From an uncultured Bacteroidota bacterium (GTDB lineage: Bacteria > Bacteroidota > Bacteroidia > Chitinophagales > Chitinophagaceae): 64,000 nucleotides of DNA. The DNA lies in NCBI GenBank assembly GCA_903887415.1, contig CAISPO010000042.1, positions 1 to 64,000 of the forward strand, given 5' to 3'. This document shows, piece by piece, positions 50,631 through 58,083 of this stretch. The translations under genes and the position numbers were made by a program. The notes below the pieces were generated by a model. That model had not been told where the DNA came from, searched no databases, and was given only the letters and a program-made list of their open reading frames with translations. How positions within the stretch are numbered: position 1 is the first letter of the stretch; each line of letters starts with the position of its first letter.

Positions 50631-50660
50631 AAATCTCATGCCCCGTAGAACATGAGATTT
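50631..50660 (-). terminator. Terminator of the YceI operon
   Basis: AAATCTCATG (50631-50640), loop CCCCGTAGAA, CATGAGATTT (50651-50660). On the minus strand it is followed by a T tract. Confidence 0.85.
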
Positions 50661-50667
50661 CATTATG

Positions 50668-50702
50668 TTATCTGCAAACTGCCGACCGCAAACTGTCAAC
50701 TG
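50668..50702. repeat. CTGCAAACTGCCGACCGCAAACTG repeat
   Basis: ATCTGCAAACTGCCGACCGC then AAACTGTCAACTG. Related to 18258-18285 (CAACTGCAGACTGCTGTCTG then CAAACTG). A dispersed CTGCAAACTG family with two copies here, each at the end of an operon. Confidence 0.55.
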
Positions 50703-50706
50703 GCAT

Positions 50707-51252
50707 TTACGCTGCAACTGCTTCTTTTTCCTTTACAAACTCTGCATTGGCGCTTATCGTCACATCATGCCCCAGCATTATAGCGCCCGTCTCTGATACA
50801 CCACCGAAGCTCACACCAAAATCCATACGGTTCACCTTGCCGGTAACACCAAATCCCGAACGCGTATTGCCCCATGGATCGGGCGCGATGCCCCCGAATG
50901 TTACATCGAGTACCACATCTTTCTTTACGCCGCGCATATTCAGTACACCATGCATTTTATAATTTTCGTCGCTCACCTTTTCCATTTTAGTGCTGTCAAA
51001 TATAAGTTGCGGGTGATTGGCAGCGTCAAAAAAGTCGCCTGTTTTCAGGTGCCCGTCGCGCTGGTCGTTATTGGTTGACACGGAATCTATATCCGCTGTA
51101 AAATGCACCTTCGCAGTGGCGATATCATCACCATCTGTTTCTACGGTCGCGTCAAATTTTTTAAACTGTCCGCTTACATGCGATACCAGGTGCCTTACTT
51201 TGAAATGCACTTCAGAGTGCGTGGGGTCTAAAACCCATTTTGTGTTGCTCAT
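50707..51252 (-). CDS. YceI-family protein, cytoplasmic form
   Basis: 181 residues of the YceI lipocalin-like family, which binds polyisoprenoid or other amphipathic lipids. It lacks a signal peptide. The family strands are clear: TKWVLDPTHSEVHFKVRHLV, DATVETDG, LKTGDFFDAANHPQLIFDST, YKMHGVLNMRGVKKDVVLDV, and the glycine-rich FGVTGKVNRMDFGVSFGG. The last gene of the five-gene operon. The conserved HSxxxFxxRHL opening places it in the isoprenoid-quinone type. Its ligand is not known. Confidence 0.88.
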   Translation of the reverse strand: MSNTKWVLDPTHSEVHFKVRHLVSHVSGQFKKFDATVETDGDDIATAKVHFTADIDSVSTNNDQRDGHLKTGDFFDAANHPQLIFDSTKMEKVSDENYKMHGVLNMRGVKKDVVLDVTFGGIAPDPWGNTRSGFGVTGKVNRMDFGVSFGGVSETGAIMLGHDVTISANAEFVKEKEAVAA

Positions 51253-51273
51253 TTTTGTTTGTTTTTATGGTTA

Positions 51274-52023
51274 TTAATTGTTTTGAATTATTTCTTGATT
51301 GATAGTGGGCTCGCAGACACCATCTGGTGTGCAAACCCCACCGTTTACATCATTTTTCATTGTTTGTTTCGCCCGCTCATGTATCGCCCATGCCTGCTGC
51401 AGGCCGTCTGTAAATACTTTCACGGGCTGTGCACCCGAGATACCATATCGCTCGTCCAGCAGGAAGAACGGCACCCCGCTTATCCCCAACGTCTGCGCCA
51501 TGTGAATATCGTTGTGCACCTCATCCGCAAAGGCATCGCTGTTCAGCATCTCGCCGACCTCAACAGCGCCCAGCCCTAATTCCATGCCTATCTGCATCAG
51601 GGTATTGTGGTCACTGATATTTTTACCTTCCGTGAAATACGCCCGGAACAATTTTTCCTCCGCTGCATCCGCCAGCCCCTTCGTCTTAGCTAGTTGTATA
51701 AGCCGGTGCGCGTCAAAAGAATTGGCGATCAATGCCTTGTCAAAATTGTAAGTAAGACCTTCCTTCTTTGCAGTCTCTGTCATCTGGTTATGTACAGATA
51801 CAGACCATTCCCTTGTTTTGCCATATTTCGCGGCCAGGTATCCATGAATATCTTTACCTGCCTCGTACTTCATCGTTGGGTCAAGCTGAAAACTGTACCA
51901 CACGATCTGCACATCGTCTTTATGCTCAAATTGCTCTAGTGCACCCTCCAGTTTCCGCTTGCCTATGTAGCAGAAAGGGCACATAATGTCTGACCAGATA
52001 TCTATTTTCATCGTCTCTTTCAT
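51274..52023 (-). CDS. FrnE/DsbA-family thiol oxidoreductase
   Basis: A 249-residue 2-hydroxychromene-2-carboxylate isomerase/DsbA-like protein of the FrnE group. Start at 52023 (MKETMKIDIWSDIMC) is chosen over 52047, which overlaps a repeat; the Met at 52011 is also possible. The active site is CPFC (Cys15, Cys18) at the end of the first strand, followed by DLxGxx-like helix and ISGVPFFLLDERYGISGAQP, the cis-Pro and C-terminal motif of the group. No signal peptide, so it is cytoplasmic. It sits between YceI genes and could protect or modify thiols during the same response. Confidence 0.9.
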   Translation of the reverse strand: MKETMKIDIWSDIMCPFCYIGKRKLEGALEQFEHKDDVQIVWYSFQLDPTMKYEAGKDIHGYLAAKYGKTREWSVSVHNQMTETAKKEGLTYNFDKALIANSFDAHRLIQLAKTKGLADAAEEKLFRAYFTEGKNISDHNTLMQIGMELGLGAVEVGEMLNSDAFADEVHNDIHMAQTLGISGVPFFLLDERYGISGAQPVKVFTDGLQQAWAIHERAKQTMKNDVNGGVCTPDGVCEPTINQEIIQNN

Positions 52024-52037
52024 AATCAACAGTTTTA

Positions 52038-52110
52038 CGTAACTCACTCTACTTCACCCTCTCCGAGCCTGCCCTGAGCCTGTCGAAGGGGAGAGGGCCG
52101 GGGAGCGGTC
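52038..52110 (-). repeat. Dispersed repeat family A, copy 4, with a nested repeat
   Basis: CGTAACTCACTCTACTTCAC then CCTCTCC, an inserted GAGCCTGCCCTGAGCCTGTC GAAGGGG, and the right arm GAGAGGGCCGGGGAGCGGTC. The insert is the CCTTCGACAGGCTCAGG repeat, also common in Bacteroidota. The element lies between two genes of the YceI operon and covers the longest start of the FrnE gene. Confidence 0.75.
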
Positions 52111-52505
52111 TATTCTCCATTCTTAATAAACAGCGGCTCCAGTGTGGACCACGACAATGCCGGAAAAAAATGCATCGGTATTACCAGCCCCGGAAACAGT
52201 TCCGGCGAATTCACCGTCAGGGGCAACTTTGCAGCAAAGGCAGGCAACATACTCGCAAATGACAGGATCACGAAAACAAAATTGAACACGATCTCCGTTT
52301 TGCCCTTCAGCCACTTGCTCAGTATCCAGTACCCCAGCGCAGCTATCACACAGCCAACAATGTTCGATATCATAACCCCTACCGGCTTCACCACTGAAGA
52401 AAAGTCTGCACCTACCGAAGAAGAATAAATCTTCTGATAAATAAGTGCAACTACCCCGGCAAGTACGCCCGATATAACACCCAGTAACAATAATCGCTTT
52501 AGCAT
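52110..52505 (-). CDS. Membrane protein, unknown function (DUF6069-like)
   Basis: 131 residues with about four transmembrane helices: LLLLGVISGVLAGVVALIYQ, VGVMISNIVGCVIAALGYWI, IVFNFVFVILSFASMLPAFA and a last one near PMHFFPALSW. It resembles small membrane proteins of the DUF6069 group. Its place in the YceI operon, with 19 bases to the neighbour, suggests a partner in membrane-lipid stress, but no activity is known. Confidence 0.72.
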   Translation of the reverse strand: MLKRLLLLGVISGVLAGVVALIYQKIYSSSVGADFSSVVKPVGVMISNIVGCVIAALGYWILSKWLKGKTEIVFNFVFVILSFASMLPAFAAKLPLTVNSPELFPGLVIPMHFFPALSWSTLEPLFIKNGE

Positions 52506-52524
52506 CGTTTTATTTTTTGTTGAG

Positions 52525-53061
52525 TTATTTTTTTACCACCGGGAGCACTACCTCGAGCTTAATATTTTCATCCACATCGCCACCCGGTTTACCTACATGA
52601 AAATCACTGCGGTTGATATTAAACTTAGCACTGAATGTACCCGTGCCGCCGCCATTCTGAAAACTGAATGGCAGCACCATTTCTTTTTTCACACCGTGTA
52701 TGGTCATGTCGCCCGTTACCTGGTAGCCTGCGCCTGACTTTACTATTTTCTTCGAGGTAAATTTTATTACCGGGTATTGCCCTGCGTCAAACCACTCCGC
52801 ACTCTTGGCGTGCGTATTCATCAGCCCATTCCCGGTATTTATTGACGCAACATCGATCGTCAGGTCAACACTTGAAGCCTCAGGATGCTGATCATCAAAT
52901 AGTATCGCGCCCTTCATGGTTTTGAATATGCCGCCTACTTCGCCGCCACCTGTAAACCTTACGGTGTACTTATCGGTCATTTGCCAATTGGTTGCCGGGG
53001 CAAAGGCAAGCACTGCGGCCAATGAAAGCAGTGCTGCCAGTGAGAAGATTGATTTTTTCAT
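52525..53061 (-). CDS. YceI-family protein, secreted
   Basis: 178 residues with signal peptide MKKSIFSLAALLSLAAVLAF then APA. The mature part is a YceI lipocalin-like domain: YTVRFTGGGEVGGIFKTMKG, ASSVDLTIDVASINTGNG, KFTSKKIVKSGAGYQVTGDM, IHGVKKEMVLPFSFQ and NINRSDFHVGKPGGDVDENI. It binds a lipid-like ligand by family analogy. Four bases separate it from the gene upstream (53066-53635). It is the middle copy of the three paralogues. Confidence 0.88.
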   Translation of the reverse strand: MKKSIFSLAALLSLAAVLAFAPATNWQMTDKYTVRFTGGGEVGGIFKTMKGAILFDDQHPEASSVDLTIDVASINTGNGLMNTHAKSAEWFDAGQYPVIKFTSKKIVKSGAGYQVTGDMTIHGVKKEMVLPFSFQNGGGTGTFSAKFNINRSDFHVGKPGGDVDENIKLEVVLPVVKK

Positions 53062-53065
53062 TTTT

Positions 53066-53635
53066 TTAGTCTTTGCTGAATTCAGTATTAGCTTTCAATT
53101 CCACTTTCTCCGCAAGCATAGGGCCAGGCATTGTTGCGCCTACACCATAGTCCATACGGTTCACGATTCCTGTTATCCTGAAGCCTGCCATTTCTTTTTT
53201 AGTCATAGGGTGGGTAGTAGTACCCACCAGTACCGCGTCAAGGGTCACAGGCTTTGTTACGCCATGCATGGTAAGGTTACCTTCTACCCTATAGTTGTTG
53301 CCTTTTTCTTTTTTGAATGATGTGCTTTTGAATGTCATTGTAGGGTTGTTGGCCACATCAAAGAAGTCAGCGCTTTTCAGGTGCTTATCTCTTGCTTCAA
53401 CATCTGTATTGATAGAGTTCATATCAGCGGAAAATTCTATTGTAGCATCGGAGAAGTCAGCTTTTGAAGAGGTGATCTTGCTGTCAAATGTCTTGAAATC
53501 GCCTTCTATTTCATTGATGCCCAGGTGGGTGATACCAAAACCTATCCTGGAATGTGCCTTGTCTATCGACCATGTCTGCGCAAATGCCGATGCTGATAAT
53601 AATATCCCTGCTGCGAAAATTGAGATTCTTTTCAT
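53066..53635 (-). CDS. YceI-family protein, secreted, first gene of operon
   Basis: 189 residues with signal peptide MKRISIFAAGILLSASAFA. The YceI core is WSIDKAHSRIGFGITHLGIN, EGDFKTFDSKI, FSDATIEFSADMNSINTDVE, LKSADFFDVANNPTMTFKST, NLTMHGVTKPVTLDAV, RITGIVNRMDYGVG. The gene leads the operon; a promoter and operator lie 80-105 bases upstream (see 53712-53741). It probably works in the periplasm. Confidence 0.9.
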   Translation of the reverse strand: MKRISIFAAGILLSASAFAQTWSIDKAHSRIGFGITHLGINEIEGDFKTFDSKITSSKADFSDATIEFSADMNSINTDVEARDKHLKSADFFDVANNPTMTFKSTSFKKEKGNNYRVEGNLTMHGVTKPVTLDAVLVGTTTHPMTKKEMAGFRITGIVNRMDYGVGATMPGPMLAEKVELKANTEFSKD

Positions 53636-53711
53636 TGTTTTTTGTTTTTGGTTTTTTGGTTAAATAATTAAGTTAATATTTTCGGTACGTTATTTTATTT
53701 AATACTATAAT

Positions 53712-53741
53712 TAATGCTAACAGTGTTAACTAGTTAGTCAA
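53712..53741 (-). promoter_or_regulatory. YceI operon promoter with TetR operator
   Basis: On the minus strand: TTG (53741-53739), exactly 19 bases, then TAGCATTA (53719-53712, a weak TAnnTTTG). The operator palindrome CTAACAGTGTTAA (53717-53729, plus strand) lies between the two elements and extends to a further GTTAG at 53733-53737. The same 13-mer occurs at the tetR promoter with 11 of 13 matches. Confidence 0.7.
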
Positions 53742-53748
53742 AAAAAAG

Positions 53749-54366
53749 TTACTCTGTCAGTCCTTTCAAAAAGCCCATAATAAAGTCATTCAGTATCATT
53801 TTATTCATTTGGTCCATGCTCACTCCTTCGTGTGTTGATGGCGGCGCTAAAAGATTTATCGAAACAAGCCCATGTATTGTTGACCAAAACGACCGGACCT
53901 TAAGCTGCACATCAGCGCTCCTATTATTCCCTTCGGCCACAACCTGGGAAATAACGCTGCCAATAACTTCTATAAAGGCCACCAACTCCGGCACTTTTGC
54001 CAGTTCTTCGCAACCCGGCATTCCCAGCCCGAACATAAGCTGGTAGTATTCCTTATGACGAAATGCGAAATCCCAATATGCAAACGCGATAGCTTCCAAT
54101 TTCTTTTTTGGCTCCGACTGTGTTCCTTTAGCTGCCCTGAGCTCATCACCAAGCAATTGAAACCCACGGCGGTTAAAGACGGTAAGTATCGCTTCTTTGT
54201 TCTCAAAATGGTCATAAACCACGGGCACACTATACTCTATGGCGTCAGCTATCTTGCGGATAGACAGGTTCTGCCAGCCCTCCTCGTTCACCAGTTGCCA
54301 GGCGCTTTGAAGAATGCTATCCCTCACCTCTTTTTTCTGCCTTTCTTTTCTTTCTGCTATGCCCAT
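53749..54366 (-). CDS. TetR/AcrR-family transcriptional regulator
   Basis: About 205 residues. N-terminal helix-turn-helix: RKERQKKEVRDSILQSAWQL, VNEEGWQNLSIRKIADAIEY, SVPVVYDHFENKEAILTVF, the standard TetR layout. The remainder is a ligand-binding and dimerisation helical domain (TetR_C-like, KEYYQLMFGLGMPG, FWSTIHGLVSINLL). The ATG at 54366 (MGIAERKERQ) is used; an upstream 75-base extension lies over the promoter. It is read in the same direction as the YceI operon. A palindrome overlaps its own transcription start and another lies in the operon promoter, so it should repress both. The inducer is unknown. Confidence 0.92.
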   Translation of the reverse strand: MGIAERKERQKKEVRDSILQSAWQLVNEEGWQNLSIRKIADAIEYSVPVVYDHFENKEAILTVFNRRGFQLLGDELRAAKGTQSEPKKKLEAIAFAYWDFAFRHKEYYQLMFGLGMPGCEELAKVPELVAFIEVIGSVISQVVAEGNNRSADVQLKVRSFWSTIHGLVSINLLAPPSTHEGVSMDQMNKMILNDFIMGFLKGLTE

Positions 54367-54386
54367 GTTTGCCGTTCGTATTTTTC

Positions 54387-54429
54387 CTAACAGCGTTAGC
54401 AAAGGTAAGAAGGTTTTCCTTACTTCCAA
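54387..54429 (-). promoter_or_regulatory. tetR promoter with overlapping operator (autoregulation)
   Basis: On the minus strand: TTG (54429-54427), exactly 19 bases, then TACCTTTG (54407-54400), a consensus Bacteroidota promoter. Immediately downstream is the perfect palindrome CTAAC-AGC-GTTAG (54387-54399), which covers the predicted start site near 54393. Confidence 0.8.
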
Positions 54430-54501
54430 TATTTCTACCATGGACTTTGACTATGGAAGCATAATTGATATCAATAATGGCGAAACATACCGGCACAAAA
54501 A

Positions 54502-54522
54502 AGGCACTTGCTGAAAGTGCCT
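54502..54522 (-). terminator. Response-regulator terminator
   Basis: AGGCACTT, loop GCTGA, AAGTGCCT, with A and T runs on both sides. On the minus strand it follows the response-regulator gene. Confidence 0.8.
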
Positions 54523-54544
54523 GTTTTCTTCATAGCGATAGGGC

Positions 54545-54580
54545 GGCCTCGATTGAAAACCCCCGTTTTTTTTCGAGGCC
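54545..54580. other. GGCCTCGA hairpin at the response-regulator stop
   Basis: GGCCTCGA (54545-54552) pairs with TCGAGGCC (54573-54580), with an inner AAAAC/GTTTT arm. It abuts the stop codon of the response-regulator gene, upstream of the terminator at 54502. Confidence 0.55.
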
Positions 54581-55002
54581 TAAATAGCAACTTCATTTTT
54601 TAAACAACTTCGTAGTTTGAAAAGTATCTTTTCCGACAGCGGCTTTTCGAAGAAAAAGCGTACCGAAGGATAGGTACTTATCCTGTTAAAGTCTTCCTGC
54701 GAATTGGTGCTGGAGATCATGATAACCACACAATGTTTTTGAATAGCGTCGGGCAACTGCACATATCTGTCCAGGAAATCAAAGCCGTCCATTACTGGCA
54801 TATTAATGTCCAGGAAGATGATCTGCGGAATGGCCTCCGGGGTATTAGTTACAGCCTTCAAATGATCTAAGGCGGCAGCAACTGAACTGAAATCAGCTAT
54901 CTCGTCTGCAAACACGTCTCTTTTTATCACATTTGCGGTAATAAAGCGATCCAATTTACTATCATCAATTATCATCGCCTTTTTAAATAAGCTTTTCTTC
55001 AT
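54580..55002 (-). CDS. Single-domain response regulator
   Basis: 140 residues of a stand-alone receiver (CheY-like) domain: acidic pair in MIIDDSKLDRF, phosphorylation site Asp65 in IIFLDINMPVMDG, Ser/Thr in VVIMISSTNS and Lys in FFEKPLS. No output domain, so it signals by protein contact. The Lys-Pro end (EKPLSEKIL) is like receivers used in phosphorelays. A cognate kinase is not adjacent, though the cassette starting at 55301 is divergent from it. Confidence 0.9.
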   Translation of the reverse strand: MKKSLFKKAMIIDDSKLDRFITANVIKRDVFADEIADFSSVAAALDHLKAVTNTPEAIPQIIFLDINMPVMDGFDFLDRYVQLPDAIQKHCVVIMISSTNSQEDFNRISTYPSVRFFFEKPLSEKILFKLRSCLKNEVAI

Positions 55003-55300
55003 AACATATTATATGATTCTTTGCAATTACTTTAGTTATGTATTTGTTATTATTTAATAATAACAATTGTTCGTTGCGGGCTTATTGATAGGTAGTTGTA
55101 AAAATCGTAATAAATATTTGAAAATGCACAGCTTTAAAGCCCCGGCCTTTATGTCTTTTTAGCTTAACCATGGAAGCCTTTTTGCTTAAAAAGTACAGCT
55201 TAAACGACTTAAAAACCTAAACAAAGGAGCTTTTCAGACGTATTCCTGTCCTTGGCTGTAACTATTTTGCACCCATTCTAAACATTCTAAAAAACAATTT
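55003..55300. other. Divergent control region with a 19-bp palindrome
   Basis: No gene. GTTATTATT-T-AATAATAAC (55046-55064) is a perfect palindrome around one base, followed by AACAATTGTT. It is placed 44-62 bases before the receiver-only gene and about 240 bases before the lipoprotein gene. TATTTTGC near 55270 is a weak -7 candidate for the plus-strand operon. Confidence 0.5.
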
Positions 55301-55954
55301 ATGAATCGCAAATTATTTATCGCGTTAACACTGGCAGTAATTGTAGTAATTGCATGTAACAAAGAAAAAACAGATATTACTCCCTCCCAAGGCTCCGCAG
55401 AACAGATGAGGATCTCGACTTCCCATAGTGGTAATTTGGGTCATCATCATAACAGCGGCAGAGAGGGAGATAGTGCAAATGCCTATTCTTCCTTCATCAC
55501 TACAGACGTTGCAAATCAAATGATCGGTAGCTATCTCTCCAGCATTGGCTCCGGGTCCGGGCTTAACAGCGCAGGGGCTGCCAGCAGCAGTTCTGCCGCC
55601 AATGCGTACAATGGGGTGGCCGGCAATTCAAACGGCCCTGTAAATGACCTGAAATCGTTTTCTATTGACGCAGACTCGTTAAGGGCGTATCTGGCAAGCA
55701 CCAATATCAAAAGCGTCAAGCTCATCTTTGCACACACAATGGATTATATCAGCGCAGGCAATCAGGGACTATTTGCCGGTATGCAAAGCGGCGCGATGAC
55801 AATAATTATTGCCGGATATGATGTCGATGGCAATTATGTATATTACACTCCCGGTGGGGCAAATGGACAGGGCGGGCAATATGTACTGGATCATTGCTCA
55901 CCGTGCCCTGCAAACTGTCCTCCAGGGACTGCCGGTGGTGATTTGTTACAATAA
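55301..55954 (+). CDS. Lipoprotein in a signalling operon, unknown function
   Basis: 217 residues with a lipobox (MNRKLFIALTLAVIVVIAC, Cys19). The mature N-terminus is His/Ser/Gly-rich (SGNLGHHHNSGREG), followed by a central part with Ser/Ala/Asn-rich linker (SAGAASSSSAANAY), the segment IKSVKLIFAHTMDYISAG and a C-terminal Cys cluster (DHCSPCPANCPPGTAGG). The 5-base gap to the 7TM gene shows that they are co-transcribed. A ligand-binding or sensory role for the neighbouring membrane protein is inferred from position only. Confidence 0.8.
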   Translation: MNRKLFIALTLAVIVVIACNKEKTDITPSQGSAEQMRISTSHSGNLGHHHNSGREGDSANAYSSFITTDVANQMIGSYLSSIGSGSGLNSAGAASSSSAANAYNGVAGNSNGPVNDLKSFSIDADSLRAYLASTNIKSVKLIFAHTMDYISAGNQGLFAGMQSGAMTIIIAGYDVDGNYVYYTPGGANGQGGQYVLDHCSPCPANCPPGTAGGDLLQ

Positions 55955-55959
55955 ACAAT

Positions 55960-56613
55960 ATGACATTTCAGGCGATCATCTCCTATATCTATTTGCTTTC
56001 ACTGCTATTTGCGAGCCTTTGCAGCTTACGCCGTATTAGAACAATAGATGCGGCATCAAAAATTATAGCTATTTTGGTATGCTGTGCATTCATAAATGAG
56101 TGCACAGCATATTATTTAGCAAAGAAATATCATAATAACTTACCACTTTACACAATTTATAGTTTCTTTGAGTTCGGGATATTGTGTTTATATTTCAGTA
56201 AGATTATAGATGTTTTCATAAAAAAAAAGATCGGTATTTATATTGGCATTTTGGGAATCATACTAGGTATTTTGAACTTGATTTTTTTACAACACCTCTA
56301 CGATCTTAATTCTTATTTTTTACTATTTGAAAGCTTGTCTGTTATTGGAATGGCATTATTTGCCTTTTTTCGTATGCTACTCAAACAGGATTCACTTAAA
56401 TTGAATAAATATCCTCACTTTTGGTTTACGAGTATCTTACTGTTTTTCTGGAGTATTACCTTTCTATCATTGGGATTATATGAATATATCAATACCCGAT
56501 TACATCGCTCAATCGTGACTATTGATACAGCATTAGATATCATAGGCTGTATTACATATATTGGTTTAGGCTGCGTATTTTTACTTTACCCCAAAATGCA
56601 AAAACATAAATGA
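55960..56613 (+). CDS. Seven-helix membrane protein of a kinase cassette
   Basis: 217 residues with about seven predicted transmembrane helices and almost no soluble part. It is a divergent relative of 61576-62313 and 62357-63085. Shared marks are a basic loop with KKKIGIYIGILG (the K-x-G-(I/V)-Y-x-x-x-x-G motif) and the end YPKMQKHK (the (Y/F)PK motif). The stop codon overlaps the histidine-kinase ATG (ATGA). No family name is recalled. Together with the sensor-less kinase it suggests a membrane sensor. It has no signal peptide or catalytic motif. Confidence 0.82.
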   Translation: MTFQAIISYIYLLSLLFASLCSLRRIRTIDAASKIIAILVCCAFINECTAYYLAKKYHNNLPLYTIYSFFEFGILCLYFSKIIDVFIKKKIGIYIGILGIILGILNLIFLQHLYDLNSYFLLFESLSVIGMALFAFFRMLLKQDSLKLNKYPHFWFTSILLFFWSITFLSLGLYEYINTRLHRSIVTIDTALDIIGCITYIGLGCVFLLYPKMQKHK

Positions 56614-57410
56614 GTAATCAATACGTCATTCCTTTATTTGTCGCCGGCTCCCTGCTGCTCACGCTTTTTGCATTCTTCCTGATCGCCTACCTGCTCGTTC
56701 AGAAAAATAAACAAAACCAATATCAGCTTGAAAAAAGCCAGATGATCTTTGATCACGAAAATAATATCCTGCGCACGAAGATCGAAGAACAGGAAAATAC
56801 CATGGACCAGATATCAAAAGAACTTCACGACAACATTAAGTCTGTACTGGGGTTTGCCCAAATGAGCATGTACAATATTGCGCGGCTTGCAACGGATAAA
56901 GAACAGGGATTGCTTATTGACAAGACAAATAAAATAATCGGCGACGTGATAGAGAACCTGCATAATATAAGCCACTCACTGAACAGTAATTTTGTAAGGA
57001 ACATTGGTTTGATAGATTCCGTTGAAAAGGAAATAGAACATGTTCGGTTGTCAAAAAAACTGGATTGCAGCCTTGAGGTCACGGGCGACCCTATTCCCAT
57101 GAGCCCGGAAAAAGAGGTGCATATTTTCCGGATAGCACAGGAAGCTATCCAAAATTGTATTAAACACGCTAACGCTACAACCCTTAATTTTACATTCACT
57201 TATGGAGCGGATTTTTTCATGATGAAGATATCAGATAATGGGAAGGGATTTGATAAGAATAAGGTCTATGCAATGAATGGACTGGGATTTCTCAACATGT
57301 TTCAGCGCGCCCGGTATGTACACGGGGCGCTTGAAGTACAATCTGCGCCATCGGAAGGGAGCACAATTATGCTTACATTAAACCCCAATACGAATGGAAT
57401 CAATAATTAG
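56610..57410 (+). CDS. Histidine kinase, HisKA_3/HATPase type without a sensor domain
   Basis: 266 residues. One N-terminal transmembrane helix (YVIPLFVAGSLLLTLFAFFL), a coiled-coil linker, then the phospho-acceptor helix QISKELHDNIKSVLGFAQMS, His73, and HATPase_c with EAIQNCIKHANATTLNF (N box) and ISDNGKGFDKNKVY (G box), then GLGFLNMFQRA. This is the NarX/LiaS class. No periplasmic loop or extracellular domain of its own is visible, so the sensing part is likely the preceding seven-helix protein. It overlaps both neighbours (4 and 17 bases). Confidence 0.92.
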   Translation: MSNQYVIPLFVAGSLLLTLFAFFLIAYLLVQKNKQNQYQLEKSQMIFDHENNILRTKIEEQENTMDQISKELHDNIKSVLGFAQMSMYNIARLATDKEQGLLIDKTNKIIGDVIENLHNISHSLNSNFVRNIGLIDSVEKEIEHVRLSKKLDCSLEVTGDPIPMSPEKEVHIFRIAQEAIQNCIKHANATTLNFTFTYGADFFMMKISDNGKGFDKNKVYAMNGLGFLNMFQRARYVHGALEVQSAPSEGSTIMLTLNPNTNGINN

Positions 57411-58041
57411 GATAGCTATTGCCGATGATCACGAAATTGTTTTGAATGGAGTCCGTGAGATCATTATGGGCTTCGGCGGATTTAACGTTGATATCGTTGC
57501 GAATAACGGCAAAGAATTATTTCAGAAAATATCAACTGCCAGTGTCCTGCCGGACATTGTGATAACAGATATCAGCATGCCCGTATGGGATGGATATGAA
57601 ACACTTGACGCCATAAGAAAAAAATGGCCAAAAATGAAAACATTGATCCTTACTATGCATAAGCATGAACTGGCGATAATCAAGATGTTCAGGGCCGGTG
57701 CAAACGGCTATTTGTTAAAAAACAGCCCGCCCAGTGAATTACAGAAAGCGTTACGTTCAATTTATGATACCGGCCTGTATTTCTCTGAGGTGGCATCCAG
57801 CAATCTTTATCACAGGCTACAGCATTCCAATATAATGCCTTCGCTAAACGAAAAGGAAGTGCAATTGCTCAAATACTGCCATACAGATCTTACCTATAAG
57901 GAAATTGCCGAAAAAATGAGCATTACAGAACGAAGTGTGGCCGGATTCAGAACAAGCCTGTTTGAAAAATTGGACGTCAACAGCCGGGCAGGACTTGTTG
58001 TTTGCGCTATAGAAATGGGACTGATCCCAACTGCCGGATAG
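57394..58041 (+). CDS. LuxR-family response regulator
   Basis: 215 residues: receiver domain with acidic pair in IAIADDHEIVLNG, Asp59 in DIVITDISMPVWDG, Thr in ILTMHKHE, Lys in GYLLKNSPP; then a LuxR/FixJ helix-turn-helix (LNEKEVQLLKYCHTDLTYKE, IAEKMSITERSVAGFRTSLF, EKLDVNSRAGLV). It is the partner of the overlapping kinase gene (17-base overlap). Output is transcriptional. It has an RSVAGFRTSL recognition helix; target promoters were not identified. Confidence 0.93.
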   Translation: MESIIRIAIADDHEIVLNGVREIIMGFGGFNVDIVANNGKELFQKISTASVLPDIVITDISMPVWDGYETLDAIRKKWPKMKTLILTMHKHELAIIKMFRAGANGYLLKNSPPSELQKALRSIYDTGLYFSEVASSNLYHRLQHSNIMPSLNEKEVQLLKYCHTDLTYKEIAEKMSITERSVAGFRTSLFEKLDVNSRAGLVVCAIEMGLIPTAG

Positions 58042-58083
58042 TCCTATGACTAACAGGAATTGTTTCACAGTTATCCTTAGCTT

